DNA of 64,000 bases from Episyrphus balteatus (Eukaryota > Arthropoda > Insecta > Diptera > Syrphidae), in the NCBI RefSeq assembly GCF_945859705.1, contig NC_079137.1, positions 80,931,150 through 80,995,149 of the forward strand. Direction: 5' to 3'. Within the stretch, counting starts at the first letter, position 1; every line of letters begins with the position of its first letter. Made by a program: the position numbers and the translations under genes. The notes under the pieces are model-generated. The model ran no database searches. It saw only the letters and a program-made list of their open reading frames with translations, and had not been told where the DNA came from. Shown piece by piece: positions 23,691 through 35,488 of the stretch.

Positions 23691-24142
23691 TATGCAGCAA
23701 GATTATTAAGCGAATTACGAAATCTATTAAATGCCAATTAGCAATTTGGTTCTGCACAAATGCGGTAGAGTGACGGGAGAGTACCTATCAGTCGCTTAAA
23801 ATGGCAGTGGATTTTCTGTGTGGCTGTGGGATTAGCATAAAATGCATGAAAATAGTGCGCAGAATTTTTCATCGCAGTTTGGTTTTGGTGTGAGATATGT
23901 ATCTTTCGATGGGTTTGCTTTGGTTGTGCCTTATCTTGCCTCCACAAACATTAATGGAAGACTCTTATAGAAACGCAACTAGAATATAAAAACATAAAAT
24001 ATAAAAAAAAAAACAGAATTTTATTATACTTGACCCGAAGAACGAGGTGCAGAATAAATTAAATTTTATTACTGAATCTTATTAACTGCTTCGAGGGAAT
24101 GAAGGTGTTTCATTCACCTCTCTTGTTGATGTTGATGTTGTA
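23691..24142. other. Non-coding sequence
   Basis: No supported feature. Confidence 0.4.
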
Positions 24143-24176
<34 letters not shown>

Positions 24177-24177
24177 G
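24143..24177 (+). repeat. (GAT)n microsatellite
   Basis: About eleven uninterrupted GAT units, preceded by imperfect GTTGAT units from 24126. Confidence 0.95.
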
Positions 24178-24973
24178 TTGTTATATTGAAAAGATGCTTC
24201 TGGTTTTTCTCGCCTTCATTTTCTTTATTTTTTATAAGATAGGGGGTCTTATGGGAAACGTGATTCAGCGTAATTTAGTGTAAATATCCTTGTATTCAAG
24301 GAGATTTTGTGATGTGCCTTGGAAACACACTTAACACTTCATTATTTGACTTGTCATATATGTATGCAGAGCTTGGTGTTCTTTTTGGTCAAGTAAAATT
24401 CAATGGTGTTTCTTTTATGTATATTTTTATTCTAGATCCTTATATCCATAAATTACCTTTTAAGCCAACGGTGTTTGATATAATCATGGTTTGGGTGCTA
24501 TATATTTTTAGTTTATTGCTTTGGAGAGCTTATACTTGAATACAATGGAGAGAAGGTGAGTCAGTTTTTTTGCTAGCAAGAGTACGTAGATACGCAAAAG
24601 AAGTGAGAACTATAATAACGATCCATTGAATTAACACGTTTTGAAGTAATAATTTGTATTAAGTGAACAATGGTTTATGGTGATTCCCTCATTTGAAATA
24701 AAGTAATAAACTTGAGATTTAGGTATTAGGCAAAGATAAAGATTGTTCGATCGTTATGGATTTTTATTCATACAAGTCTGAATGAAATAATTTTTGAGAT
24801 TATGTTTATGCTAAGGAAAACTTTAATTTACGACTTCTGAGGTGCTCCACTCAAAACATAAACAATATTTTTCTAGCGCTAAAAATAGAACAATTCAGCA
24901 TTCTAACTTGACAAGGGACTTTTAGATTTTACATTGAATCATGTTATTTTATTCGCGGTTTTGTGTTGGTTTG
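24178..24973. other. Non-coding sequence
   Basis: A 76-codon frame at 24309-24539 (hydrophobic) has no support beyond being open. Nothing else was seen. Confidence 0.35.
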
Positions 24974-25127
24974 ACGTTGTAGAAAATTGAATTTTTTTTA
25001 TCGATAAATAAGTTTATTGTAAGGCTGAAAATGGTATTGAAGGAAATTCTACAAAATTTCAAAACCAATTTATAAATAGTTTTTTAAAACTAAAATATGA
25101 GGTTGATCTTAGACAAAGTAGTGATTA

Positions 25128-25780
25128 CACTGGTTAACAAAATTAAACTTTTTTTTTGTTGCCGAAACAAAAATATACTTTTCTGAAAGTTTCCGATGTG
25201 CTGAACTCGAATCCGAAGTCAAAAAAATTAATCAGCTTCTGTTTTTGAAATTTTACTGTTAGAAAATGCAGTACTTCGGACCTTATTCTTTTATATAAGG
25301 AAAATTGTTTGAGCATATTTAGTAACGGTTTTTATAAGAACTATTTTCCACCTTTTTAAATCTGTTTAAATCATTCCGACATCTATTTTACTGCCTGAGA
25401 TATCCTTAGTTGTTTGGTATTTTTATAAATTTTAAAACGCCATTATCTCCTTTATGGTATAGGAAGAAAAACCCACTTACTTCATTTTAAGATATCTCGG
25501 GCAATACAAAAGATATTAAAAAGATTTGAACAGTTATCGAAAGATGGAAAACAGTTCTTCTAGAAATAGTTACTAGATATACTCAAACAATTTTCCTTAT
25601 AAAAAAGAATAAGGTCCGAAGAACTCAAAAAAACGTTTTTTTTTTGCATTTTCTAACGGTAATATCTCAAAAAACGGGAGCTGATTAGAAGTTTCTGAGT
25701 TCGGATTCGAGTTCAGCACACCGAAAACCATCAGAAAAGTATATTTTTGTTTCGGCAACAAAACCCTTGTAAACCAGTGT
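25128..25780. mobile_element. 653 bp hairpin MITE, second copy, with empty site
   Basis: Ends are CACTGGTTAACAA and, inverted, ACACTGGTTTACAAGG, flanked by TA (25126-25127 and 25781-25782). Copy D of DR1 (about 38262-38285) gives the unfilled site GTGATTATAGGTAG when reverse-complemented, so TA is the duplicated target. The arms 25150-25290 and 25590-25760 are inverted repeats homologous to the 14128-14776 element. Confidence 0.9.
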
Positions 25781-26739
25781 TATAGGTAGGAGATTTTTTT
25801 TTGACAATTTGAAAAATGCTATTCAAAAGATATTGAAAAAAAATTTTGGATGAAAAACGGATTTTTTTTTTAAGTAACTGCGTTTCGAAATATGAATTTT
25901 TGAAAAACACCTACTTTTTTAATTCTATTTTTTAGAGGATTTTTTATTTTTATAGAATATATATTTTATGGTTGTGCGCATGCATGTGCAAAAATTGGTA
26001 TTCTTAAATGATTTTTGAATGAATAACGGGAAAAACAAGTTATGTAGTCCCAAGTTTTTTTATACCGTTTTTAATCGTTTTTTCTTAAACAGATAAATGA
26101 ATGAAATTTACACTGTAAATAGATAATAAGCAAGACTATATTTGTGCGAAATTTCAACTAAATTTGTATTCACAATTATGAGAAAACGGTTCTATTACAG
26201 TTCTATTTTTCAGCACGTTTTTTTTTCTAGAGCAGATAAAATTTTATTGAGCATGCCGATAATATATCACCTTTCATTTGATATATCAGAAATAACATTT
26301 AACTTAATACAAGCTTCATAATGTTAAATTAAAACAAACTTCAGAAATACCTCAAAACACCTGTGGAGATCTTTTGCCCTTGACCAGATACCAGTGTGGG
26401 AATGACTGTATTCTCAGTTTGAAATTTCGACGTGGTTGGCTTTAATAAATTCTAACTTTTTTTGTAGGCATTGTAGAAATATAATTGAAGCGTCATATAA
26501 AAGGTGAAATAATAAGCTTTCAGATAATTTAAAATTTACTATAGGTTGTGATATAAGAAAATGGATTTAATGGTGTTAGAAGAAAAAAAAGCTTGATTTT
26601 TTCACTTTTTTTTATGAAAACTGATTGTTTTCAATAAATTATTTTTATACCTTTTACTCATTGTAAAAATTCAAGTATGGCTTTATTCTTTAGAAGAAAT
26701 ATTAAACTTTTTACTGGTGTAATTTTTTTGCAAGCTTTT

Positions 26740-26935
26740 CTTCTTCTTCTTCCTTTTTCTCGGCGCTGTTATGATCTCGATGTCGAGGGGATCATAACTA
26801 TCCCACGTAACTGCTTCACACTAGTGATCCGCCTGTGGGGTTCGCCGGGTTGACCTCAGAAATCGGCGGCAAGCCTCCCGGTTTTGTATTGTTCCATTTC
26901 TAAGGCCAACTGAATGCTGGTGGTTTTGCATTTGC
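26740..26935 (-). mobile_element. Retroposed short sequence (SINE-like or 5'-truncated LINE 3' end), 15 bp TSD
   Basis: TTTTTGCAAGCTTTT is present on both sides (26725-26739 and 26936-26950), a perfect 15 bp TSD. The insert is GC-richer than its surroundings. On the minus strand it ends in GAGAAAAAGGAAGAAGAAGAAG-type simple sequence, the usual 3' tail position. Just before the tail is a strong hairpin, GTTATGATC / GATCATAAC around CTCGACATCGAG. Such 3' stem-loops are known recognition elements in several LINE clades and their SINEs. No pol III box A was found. Confidence 0.85.
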
Positions 26936-27025
26936 TTTTTGCAAGCTTTTCATATAAGAAAATTGATATAATAAGAAAAGAAAAGAAAAGGTATTTTTTT
27001 TAGCTTTTTCTTGTAAATTATGATA

Positions 27026-27893
27026 TTATTTAAAAATTTATTCCATTTTTCTACAAATCATACAGATATAAATATATAAGGTCTTAATCTTTAGCTTAAG
27101 TACTTTACTATATGATCTACCAGGATTTCTCAGAAAATCAAGGAACGAGTCCTTGACAATGTTGGCTAAGAATTTAAGTAAATTACAATTTTTTTACTGA
27201 TTTCCAAAATAGCTTAAAGATGAGTCTTTTGTCGAATCGAATGTTTAAAAATAAAATATGCAAAGCAAATATTTTTAACAATCTCGTTTTCTCGTTGAAA
27301 TATCTTCAAGTAGCTTGACTAAATACTTAAATAAAAATACTTAAAAAAAAAGCTTGAATAAAATTTTTTTCTAAATTTCTCAATTGTAAATGAAAGTATA
27401 GTTTTTTTTTTGTAAATACTACTTTGATTTTAATTTCATTAAAGTCAAGTTAAACTAAATATTTTACATAAATCCACAACAAATATCTTGAAAGCAGCTC
27501 TAATATAAGGTCCTCTTATCTGAAATTGACTTATTTTTATTTTTTTAAATATATTTAATAGTTTAAACTTCCCACTTTAAGAATCAACAACCACATTTAA
27601 TTTATTAATATTGATAAAAATTGCAAATTAAGTTTGAGTAAAATAAAAAAAAACAAGCAATTATAACAAAGCTTACAAAGTCAGACAATTTGTTTTCTTT
27701 GTCAAATGAATTTCATTGTAGGTTCAGTCATATATTCAACATTCAATATTATTTAACCCTTTTCTCTCTTATATGTATATAACTTTGATTACAAAAGATC
27801 AATAGAAAACTAACAAGGTACCGCCACCTATATAACTAGGTATACTCCAAACAACCGAAACCAACCCATTTTTTGTGCTGATTTCACTTTAGG
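27026..27893. other. AT-rich non-coding sequence
   Basis: No feature supported. Confidence 0.4.
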
Positions 27894-27917
27894 TTACGTA
27901 TACGCCCGAGTATACCT
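27894..27917 (+). promoter_or_regulatory. Second copy of the TTACGTATACGCCCGAGT motif
   Basis: Twenty-three of 24 bases match 16851-16874. In this copy two GTATAC boxes flank GCCCGA exactly (GTATAC-6-GTATAC spacing with overlap into the G). The downstream flank is pyrimidine rich. Confidence 0.3.
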
Positions 27918-29034
27918 CTCTGCCTCCTCCCCATACCACCCAAATATACTTGACTCACAGAGAGTATATAGTGTGCAGTAGCACATTGGTACAAGCTATA
28001 TCGTTTACTTGATGGCCCTCTTGAAACTCAGCTTCAGCTATTAGGTAGAGAGGTGATGATTCATCAGTTCGATAGACCAGAACCAGTACTTCTATAATAA
28101 ATAAAAAAATAATAGTTGTTCCAGTAGAACCGGCAAAGAGTAAGCAATAAAACAAACACAAATACAAACAACTTTTAACACAAATACACACACGAGTATG
28201 ATACTGATGGAGGTGGCCTCGTTCGATGCGGGCGGTTATCGACTTTTTCACCTGATTATTGTGTTTGACTGCACTTTGTTTTGCACACCTCACTCTTGCC
28301 TATGTAGTTTTTTCAGCTTCAGCTGCTTCGTTCATTACCTTGATCGATTGAATCGATTGATATACTCACCTGTGTTGTTGTTTTTTTAATTTTTCTTCGT
28401 GCTCGTTTTTCCTTCTTTTGTTTTTCTTATGATACCCTCCTCTTATCCCCTCCCCCCTCTCTCCTGTGTTTGTGTTTGTTGAACACACAATTTGCCATTA
28501 GATCGCCATAGAACGAGCTAACAACAAACGTTCGATGGACTCATATCGGCATATTGACAACCGAGGGGGTACCCCATATAGCCGAACCGAATGCTTGCTA
28601 CCGTTTTCTATAAAAATGTCGGCCATCGCATAAACATCGGATGATGTCTATTGGGGCACGTCGTTGTTGACGTAGTTTGTTTTTTTTTTTTTTTTGTATG
28701 ATTTTTAAGAAAAATAAAACAAAAATTCCCTACCAAAGGGGGTTGGTATTTAATTGACAATGGCTTCACCTGTTGTTTTTTCTATAAACAGGGTCTCTGT
28801 TTTGCTTAAAAGTGGGTGGTGGTGTGATTGGAGGACAATTACGAAGATTGCACGCAATATACTTGTTTATCACTGATTGGACACTTGATTTGCTTTCACT
28901 GGGGAAAATTTGTTTATTTTTTTAGGTTTTTGTTTTCGATAACAAGAGTGACTAAAAGGCTTGACATTTTGAAACAAATATTTTTCGAAATTTATTGGGG
29001 ATTATGAAGAAAAACAAAATTGTTTTTGTTAAAT
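27918..29034. other. Non-coding; more balanced composition around 28480-28680
   Basis: 28480-28680 is distinctly less AT-rich and free of recognised repeats, so it could be conserved non-coding DNA. A 112-codon minus frame (27955-28293) has no recognisable domain and is not called. Confidence 0.35.
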
Positions 29035-29760
29035 TTGTAAGCTTGCCAACGATATACAATTTATTATAGGTTGTCATATAAAAAAATAAAAAAAAAAAAT
29101 ATTTGCAGCTCATCGATGAAATTATTTTTTCTAAGCGTCATAGAGATATGATTTGGGCATCAAATTAAAGCAAGAAAAGAAATTTCAAACTGAGTTTACG
29201 GTACTTCCTACACTGGTGGGTGGTCATCAGCGACAGATCTTCACAGGTGTTTGTAGTATTTTTCAAGTTTTTCAATTTAAGATTATGTAACTTTTAAAGC
29301 ACGTACCGTTATGTTATGCATGATATGTCAAATGAAAGGTAATATTATCAGCATGCGTATTTAAGTTAAATGAAATTTGTATGTGCTCTAGATCAAAAGA
29401 TATAACTTGGTTAGATAAAGAACATCTTTTCACCGTTATCTCAGGATTTTGAATATGAAATTAATTTAAATTTCGCACAATTTAAGTTTATTTAATTACT
29501 TATCTACAGTATAAATTTCATTCGAAATGGTAACGGAGTAACGAATAACAGAGTTACGCGCGACAGAGTTACGGTCGTCAAAGTTACGCGAAACCGAAGT
29601 TACGAAAAACTAGAGTTACGAATTCTAAAGTTATGTTATGCTATGACATGTGATTTCTGGTATTCGTAACTTCGTCGGTTTCCCATTTCATTCATCTATC
29701 TATTAAAACAAAAAAGTTATAACCTATTTATTTTTACTGTCGCTTTTCCGTTTCATCTTG
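29035..29760 (-). repeat. DR1 copy C (inverted)
   Basis: Carries the complements of the DR1 blocks: ATTATAGGTTGTCATAT (about 29060), CCTACACTGGTGGGTGGTCA (about 29208), CACAGGTGTT (about 29241), TGTCAAATGAAAGGTAATAT (about 29326). It is split by the 162 bp element at 29523. Confidence 0.7.
29523..29684. mobile_element. 162 bp element with 8 bp TSD ATTTCATT and reiterated GAGTTACG
   Basis: ATTTCATT is duplicated at 29515-29522 and 29685-29692. DR1 copies without it read AATTTCATTCATTTATCTG (reverse complement near 26095) in one piece. The ends CGAAATGGTAACGGAGTAACG and inverse GGGAAACCGACGAAGTTACG form imperfect TIRs. Inside, GAGTTACG or AAGTTACG recurs about six times at 15-18 bp spacing. 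An 8 bp duplication fits hAT-type movement. Confidence 0.82.
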
Positions 29761-30728
29761 TTTCAAATCACTACGATACTAAAGAAGTTATCACTTAAAA
29801 ATGAAAAAAAAATATCCGATATGATAACTTTTTTTTTGTTCTGCAGTTCATCGATGAAATAAACAGTTTTTGTTTCTTCAAAACATTTAGTCTCTTTAAT
29901 GTTTTATATGAATTCTTTAGTAATTAAGGCTGTACAATTTTTTATTTCCGGAACAAGATTGAAATAAGGAACACCCTAATGCACTCTCAACTGGTCCCTA
30001 ATGATTAATGATAAATTTTATTAGATAATGATTTTTTTTTAACTAAACGTCATGGAATTCAACTTTATGAGATTGCATTAAATTATATTGCACATTAAAA
30101 TGACTTTGAAAATAAAGAACCTCTGATTCATCATTCACTGAAGCAAAAGGTTTAAAACAAAAGCCACGGCAGATGGTTGTTAAAGTTTTAAAATTTAACA
30201 AGCTTTTAAAAAAAATGCAGCTGATTAAATATTTAATACAAACAAAACATGCTACTTATGAGAGCAAGTTTATATTCTTTATTTTAATTTTATTAATTTT
30301 TTTTTGTATAACAACAGGTCTGTTGATGAATCATGCATCTAAAACCAAGGATATTGAAACAAGTTAACCGTTGAGACTACTCAACCAAACAATTAAATAA
30401 ATGAGTCAGTTTTTTTTTTTATTTTGTGATGGCAAAGTCATGGTTGAAAGAAAGATTAATTCACCTCAAAAAAAAAAAAAAAAATAAACTGAAGACATCA
30501 GAGATATCACTTTCAGGTTATGAAACAGATTTTGACATCTTTTGTCTATTGCAAAATGCTTACAATAAAAAAAAATATAAATGCTGCACAGAAAAAAATC
30601 TGCAGAAAAATAAAGAATTCTTTTTAACGCTAAAAATATTGTATAGGTACAATTTTTTTTCTGAAACAAAGCTGTTTTTGATTTTCTTCTGATATTACAG
30701 TTAAAATAGGCATTTAAAAAATAAAAAA
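29761..30728. other. AT-rich non-coding sequence
   Basis: A TTCATCGATGAAATAA string at about 29847 echoes one at about 29110. No gene supported. Confidence 0.35.
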
Positions 30729-32139
30729 TTGTTACACTCATGAAGCTTGGCAAAAAGTTTGCTTTTGGGATAAGAACCAAGGATAAAAAAGTGTATAAAA
30801 AAAGTTGGGTCTAAGAATGTTTTTTCGCAGACAAGAGGGAAGGGGTGAAGCTCAAAAAAATAGTGAAAAAAATTGTTTGTGAAATATCATCATTTATGAC
30901 ACATGTTTCTAAGGTATTTTTTGATGCTGAGTCTAATGACATTTAAATAAAGTCAATAAGATTGCTCTAAAAAAAGTTATTGTCGATTAAAAACAAGGGT
31001 GCTTGTTTTTGACCTCAACAGGTAAAATATAACCGAAACCCATGTGAAAAACATGCTACACTGATGAAATTCGGGATGAAGGTTTTAGATAAAGCAGGGA
31101 CAAGGGATTCAAAAAAATAAATATTTTTGGTGATAGGGTGTTCTTTTGATGGGTTGAGTTATGGGTGAGAAAGGTATCATAACAGCTGACTAAAATTTTA
31201 TTTATTTCTAAAACTTGGTCAACAAGTTTTGGGTTGTATAAGAATTAAGAATCTATAAAGTGTACAAAATTATCTTGAGTGAAAATGTGTTTTTTTTTTT
31301 TTTTAAAGAAATTTTGAAATTCGGAATTAGTACGAAAAAACTGTGAAAAAATTGTTACACCAATGAAAACTGGTAAAAATGTTTCATTTATAACAGAAAC
31401 TAAGAACCCAAACAGTCTATACAAATATTTTAGGTTAAAGGGTGTTTTTTTTTATTTGGGAAATAGGGAAAATCTACGATAGGACCGATAAAATCAACGG
31501 TATAAAAGTTACCGTTACGAATTTTATTAAAAATGTTTTCTTTTCCATGGGAATCACGAATAAAAGAAATCTATAAATTTTTATTTGTGAAAGGGTGTTT
31601 TTTTTACGTGTAGAGAAAATATGGGTATATTTTAAAAAGTGTGTAATACTAGATAAAATTTTGAGCTTGGTACCCTATTGAAATTCAGCAATTATGTTAT
31701 TTTTAACATTAGAAACAAGAATCTAGAGTGTCTATTAAAATATCATGGTTAAAAGGGTGTTTTTTTTTTTTGAGTGAAAACAAAAATAAGGGTCATCCTA
31801 ATGAAATTTGGTAAAAACATTGAATTTGTGATAGAAAGCTAGAATAAAGAGTTTTCATTACAAAATTTAGGTGAAAGGGTGTTTTTTCGAAGAGTCAGTA
31901 ATTGGTCCCAAAAAGCTAATAATTCATTTTATTTTTGGTTTTGATGATAAATTAAACGTTTATACTTTAGTTCTAAGACGTTTTACACGAATCATTGGCT
32001 TTTTGGGACCAATTACAAACTTTACTGTCTCTTACAAAAAAACACCCTTTCACCTAAATTTTTTTATAGACTTTTTTTTATCCTTGGTTCTTAGGTATCC
32101 CAAAAGCAAACTTTTTGTCAAGTTTCATGAGTGTAACAA
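30729..32139. mobile_element. 1.4 kb foldback element with tandem GAAAGGGTGTTTTTT units
   Basis: TTGTTACACTCATGAAGCTT at 30729 is mirrored by the inverse at 32118-32139, and similarity continues ~90 bp (CAAAAAGTTTGCTTTTGGGA, then AACCAAGGATAAA). Between the ends, degenerate units of ~100-160 bp repeat. Each has an ATGAAATTTGGTAAAAA block, an AGAAACTAAGAA-like block, and GGTGAAAGGGTGTTTTTT (about 31130, 31290, 31438, 31600, 31757, 31878). The last unit is inverted at 32030-32060. A second inverted pair centres on about 31960 (TTGGTCCCAAAAAG at 31911, CTTTTTGGGACCAA at 32008). No coding capacity. Confidence 0.85.
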
Positions 32140-34224
32140 TTTTTCTTTTAATTTGTTGATTGTATGTACTATTTTACCTGTACTATGAGCTTATGAGGTT
32201 TGCTATATTCCGTTTCTAAAGGAGGTATCGTTTCGTTGACTTTATCCATCTAAAAAATGTAATAAATTTTTCCAAATTGGTTTGCTATGTTTCAAGTTAA
32301 TTTTTTTCATCCTCATCCCTTTAAAAGTGCTTCTATGCAGTTGTTTTGATTGATACTTTCAAGTATTGTTATAAATTCTGTTTTTCAGAACCAACATCAA
32401 ATGCTCAAAAATTAGCATTTCCAGATTCAAATTTGAGAAATGATAATTTTAAGCTGTTAGAAAATTTAATTTGCTGCAAAACCAATTTTAAAAATTTATT
32501 TTCGAGTGAAAAACAACATATCTGTCATTCAAAAATGCATTTCTGAGTTTTCCTGTTTTTTCCTCAAAATAGTTGGCCCCCCAGTAATTGTTGTTGTTGT
32601 GATGTTAATGCTAGTTTATGGTGTTGGTTTTATAGTTTAGTTTCGTAGACGACACACAAAAAAGGCTTCCAGCCAAGAGGAACAAGAAAATAAGGCAAAA
32701 AAAAGAAAAAAAAATTCAAACAAGAAAAAGAAGAAAAAAGTCGCAAAGAAAAGCTCCGCATTTCAGTGAATTCTTGACAACTTTTCATGCTGGTTTTTAA
32801 CAATACCAACTTCCTTCTCCGCCCTACCAACCAACCGACACCGACATCACCGCACCACCATCCACATAGCACTCTTTTTCTGATCCCATTCCATTTCCGT
32901 GTTTTGTTTGTTGTTCAGTTTTACGTCAGAATGTACCTAAAGAAGGAAAAATGCCAAAGGTCTTTTACTCTCCATAGTCTCCAACAAAACAACAACAACC
33001 GTCAACCGTCCACCCGCTGCTGCTGCCACTGCCATTTCGAAGAGGATATATGTTTGAAAATGATTTACGACCTTAAAGCCAATTTGAGTTGCATTCCAAG
33101 GAAGCTGTGTGTATCCGTTTCCCTTTGACATCGAAAGTTATTAGGTAAAGTAAAGTCTTTCAATCTTTTTTTTTCTTCTTCTTTTTTTTTTATTTTGGTA
33201 TAAGAATAATGTAAGAGTGTAAGGATATACTTATCTCCCCAATAACAGGATTCTAATGTTGTTGTCGTTTTTTTTTTTTTTTTTCATTTTTTGGAAACCG
33301 TTCAACAAGATATCGTTTACTGTTAGTGAAGAAGAAAACTCATCAGCATATCATCAAAGCAAAATGGCAATTTACTCGCACTTTGGTCCTTTTGGCATCG
33401 GCATATTATATGCCCAGAGAGTCACAGAAAGAGCGAGAGAGAGAGAGAGATACTGTTGGAAATTTTCGATTTTGGAAAAACGAAACGTTAAGATGGCAAA
33501 AACGCTTACGTTTACGCTCATGCAAACTAATTTGAAATTATTTCACTCTGCTGTTCTTTTTTTCTTCTTTCATAAAAAAAATCTGAGGGTTTGGGCAGAA
33601 CTTTGTTCTTATTACTTTCCAAAAAAACATACACACACGCATACAGAATATAGAGGAGTTCCGTTTTTTTTTTTTTTTTGTAAAGTGCGTGTTTTTAAAT
33701 TGATTTCGGGTATCTTTTTCGCATGTTTATTGGGGAGGAAATGGGATAAACTTGCCACCGCCAGTTTCTTCATCTTCTTTGCTTGCTGGTGGTAGGCACA
33801 AAAAGGACACAAAATAAGGACTCACTGGTATTTAATGTAGCATACTTTTTTGTCGGCACAGCAGCGGGGTTATTGGGACGCGCGAACGAGAAAGATATTA
33901 AAAATGAATTTTTCGTTTTCATTTTAAATTTAACTTTTTGAAGTGGATATAAAAGGAGTTAAAAGGAATTCAACGAGAGTAAAAGCAATGTGTCTTTAAG
34001 AAATTTCAAAAATGGGTCTTTGGCAAATGGTTATTTCTTGTAAATGTTCTTCAAATAGTGACAACAAGGGATGTCGTTTTTTAATTTATTTATAGAAAAA
34101 GAAAAATAGAAAATGTCATTCAAATTCAAATCGTCTTCATTTCATCAGTTTTTAAACTTAGAAAAGTGATGTTAAAGAAACTGTCAAATTGTAATTAAGA
34201 CCTGTGGGGGTTGTTTCAGTGAGC
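32140..34224. other. Non-coding; (GA)n at 33431-33450
   Basis: Less AT-rich patches at 32810-32880 and 32990-33030 are tri- and tetranucleotide-like (CAACCAACCGACACCGACAT, GCTGCTGCTGCC). Frames of 100-180 codons at 32787-33128 and 33256-33795 run through poly-T and GA/CA simple sequence, so they are not called. Confidence 0.35.
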
Positions 34225-35488
34225 AGAGTGAGCAGTGGAACGCAAAGCGGTGATTTTGGTTTGCAAAGAGATGAATTTGAGGTGAATTTTATTTGCACAC
34301 CGTTGAATTTGCTTTGCAAAGCGGTATATTTGGTATGCAATGCAGTGAATTTGGTTTGAAAGCGGTGAATTGGGATTGCAAAACGATGAAAAGCGTTAAA
34401 ATTGTTTTCAAAAGCGGTAAATTTGGTTTGAAAAGCGTTAAATTTAATTTCAAATGCAGTGACTGTGAGTTGCAAAGTGATAAATTTGGTTCGCAAAGCA
34501 TGAATTCGATTTGAAAAGGCGTGAATTTAGTTTGCAAAGCCGTGAATTTGCTTTAAAAGCGTTGAATTTGGGCTGCAAAGTGTTAAAACTGATTTGAAAA
34601 ATGGTGAATTTGGTTTGAAAAGTGAGGAATTTGGTTTGCAAGGTGGTGAATTTGGTTTGAAAGCGGTGAATTGGGATTGCAAAACGGTGAAAAGCGTTAA
34701 AATTGTTTTCAAAAGCGGTAAATTTGGTTTGAAAAGCGTTAAATTTAATTTCAAATGTAGTGACTATGAGTTGCAAAGTGATAAATTTGGTTCGCAAAGC
34801 ATAAATTCGATTTGCAAAGGCGTGAATTTAGTTTGCAGAGCCGTGAATTTGCTTTAAATTCGGGCTGCAAAGTGTTAAAACTGATTTGAAAAGTGGTGAA
34901 TTTGGTTTGAAAAGTGAGGAATTTGGTTTGCATGAATTTGATTTGCAAAGCGGTGAATTTAGTTGGAAAAGCGTTGAATTGGGTTTACAATGCAGTGAAC
35001 TTGAGTTGCAAAGTGATAAATTTGGTTAGCAAAGCATGAATTTTATGTGCAAAGGGGTGAATTTAATTTGCGAAACCGTGAATTTGCTTTGGAAAGCATT
35101 GAATTTGGGTTGCAAAGTGGTTAAACTGATATGCAAAGTGGTAAAATTATTTTGAAAAGTGAGGAATTTGGTTTGCAAGGTGGTGAATTTGGTTTGCATG
35201 AATTTGATTTGCAAAGCGGTGAAATTAGTTGGAAAAGCGTTGAATTAAGTTTACAATGCAGTGAATTTGAGTTGCAAAGTGATAAATTTGGTTCGCAAAG
35301 CATGAATTTGATGTGCAAAGGAGTGAATTTAGTTTGCGAAAACGTGAATTTGCTTTGGAAAGCGTTGAATTTTGGTTGCAAAGTGGTTAAACTGATATGC
35401 AAAGTGTTAAATTTGGTTTGCAAAGCATTGAATTGGGTTTCCAATGCAGTGAATTTAGTTTGCAAAGTCGTAAATTTCGTTTAAAAAG
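34225..35488 (+). repeat. 21 bp minisatellite, GCAAAGCGGTGAATTTGGTT(T) unit, ~1.26 kb
   Basis: About 60 degenerate tandem copies of a 21 bp unit. A higher-order repeat of ~301 bp is visible: the AAAGCGGTGAATTGGGATTG block at about 34360 recurs at about 34660 together with its neighbours. Because 21 is divisible by three, long frames stay open on both strands; they are a consequence of the period, not genes. No inverted arms were seen. Confidence 0.95.

Larger units (their letters stand above)
24974..27025 (+). repeat. DR1 copy B, long, with two insertions
   Basis: Colinear with copy D (reverse complement of 37640-38440), from GACGTTGTAGAAAA (24974) to the terminal AGCTTTTTCTTGTAAATTAT (about 27002-27021, matching copy F). 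It includes the CACCTGTGGAGATC segment (about 26358), the ATATCACCTTTCATTTGATA segment (about 26265), and the AAGCTTTCAGAT core (about 26515). The hairpin MITE (25128-25780) and a retroposed sequence (26740-26935) interrupt it. Confidence 0.8.

Noticed and set aside
31871..32188. 105-codon plus-strand frame
   Set aside because: Spans the hairpin at the right end of the 30729-32139 element; openness is due to the repeat, with no protein signature.
33256..33795. 179-codon plus-strand open frame
   Set aside because: Runs through poly-T, (GA)n and CA-rich simple sequence; the protein is mostly Phe runs and GA-encoded Arg/Glu, so it looks accidental.
33945..33975. TATAAAAGG box as a core promoter
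   Set aside because: A good TATA word, but no initiator at the right distance and no supported transcript downstream; such words are frequent in AT-rich DNA.
34158..35484. Several 60-117 codon frames on both strands
   Set aside because: All lie in the 21 bp minisatellite, whose period divisible by three keeps frames open automatically.
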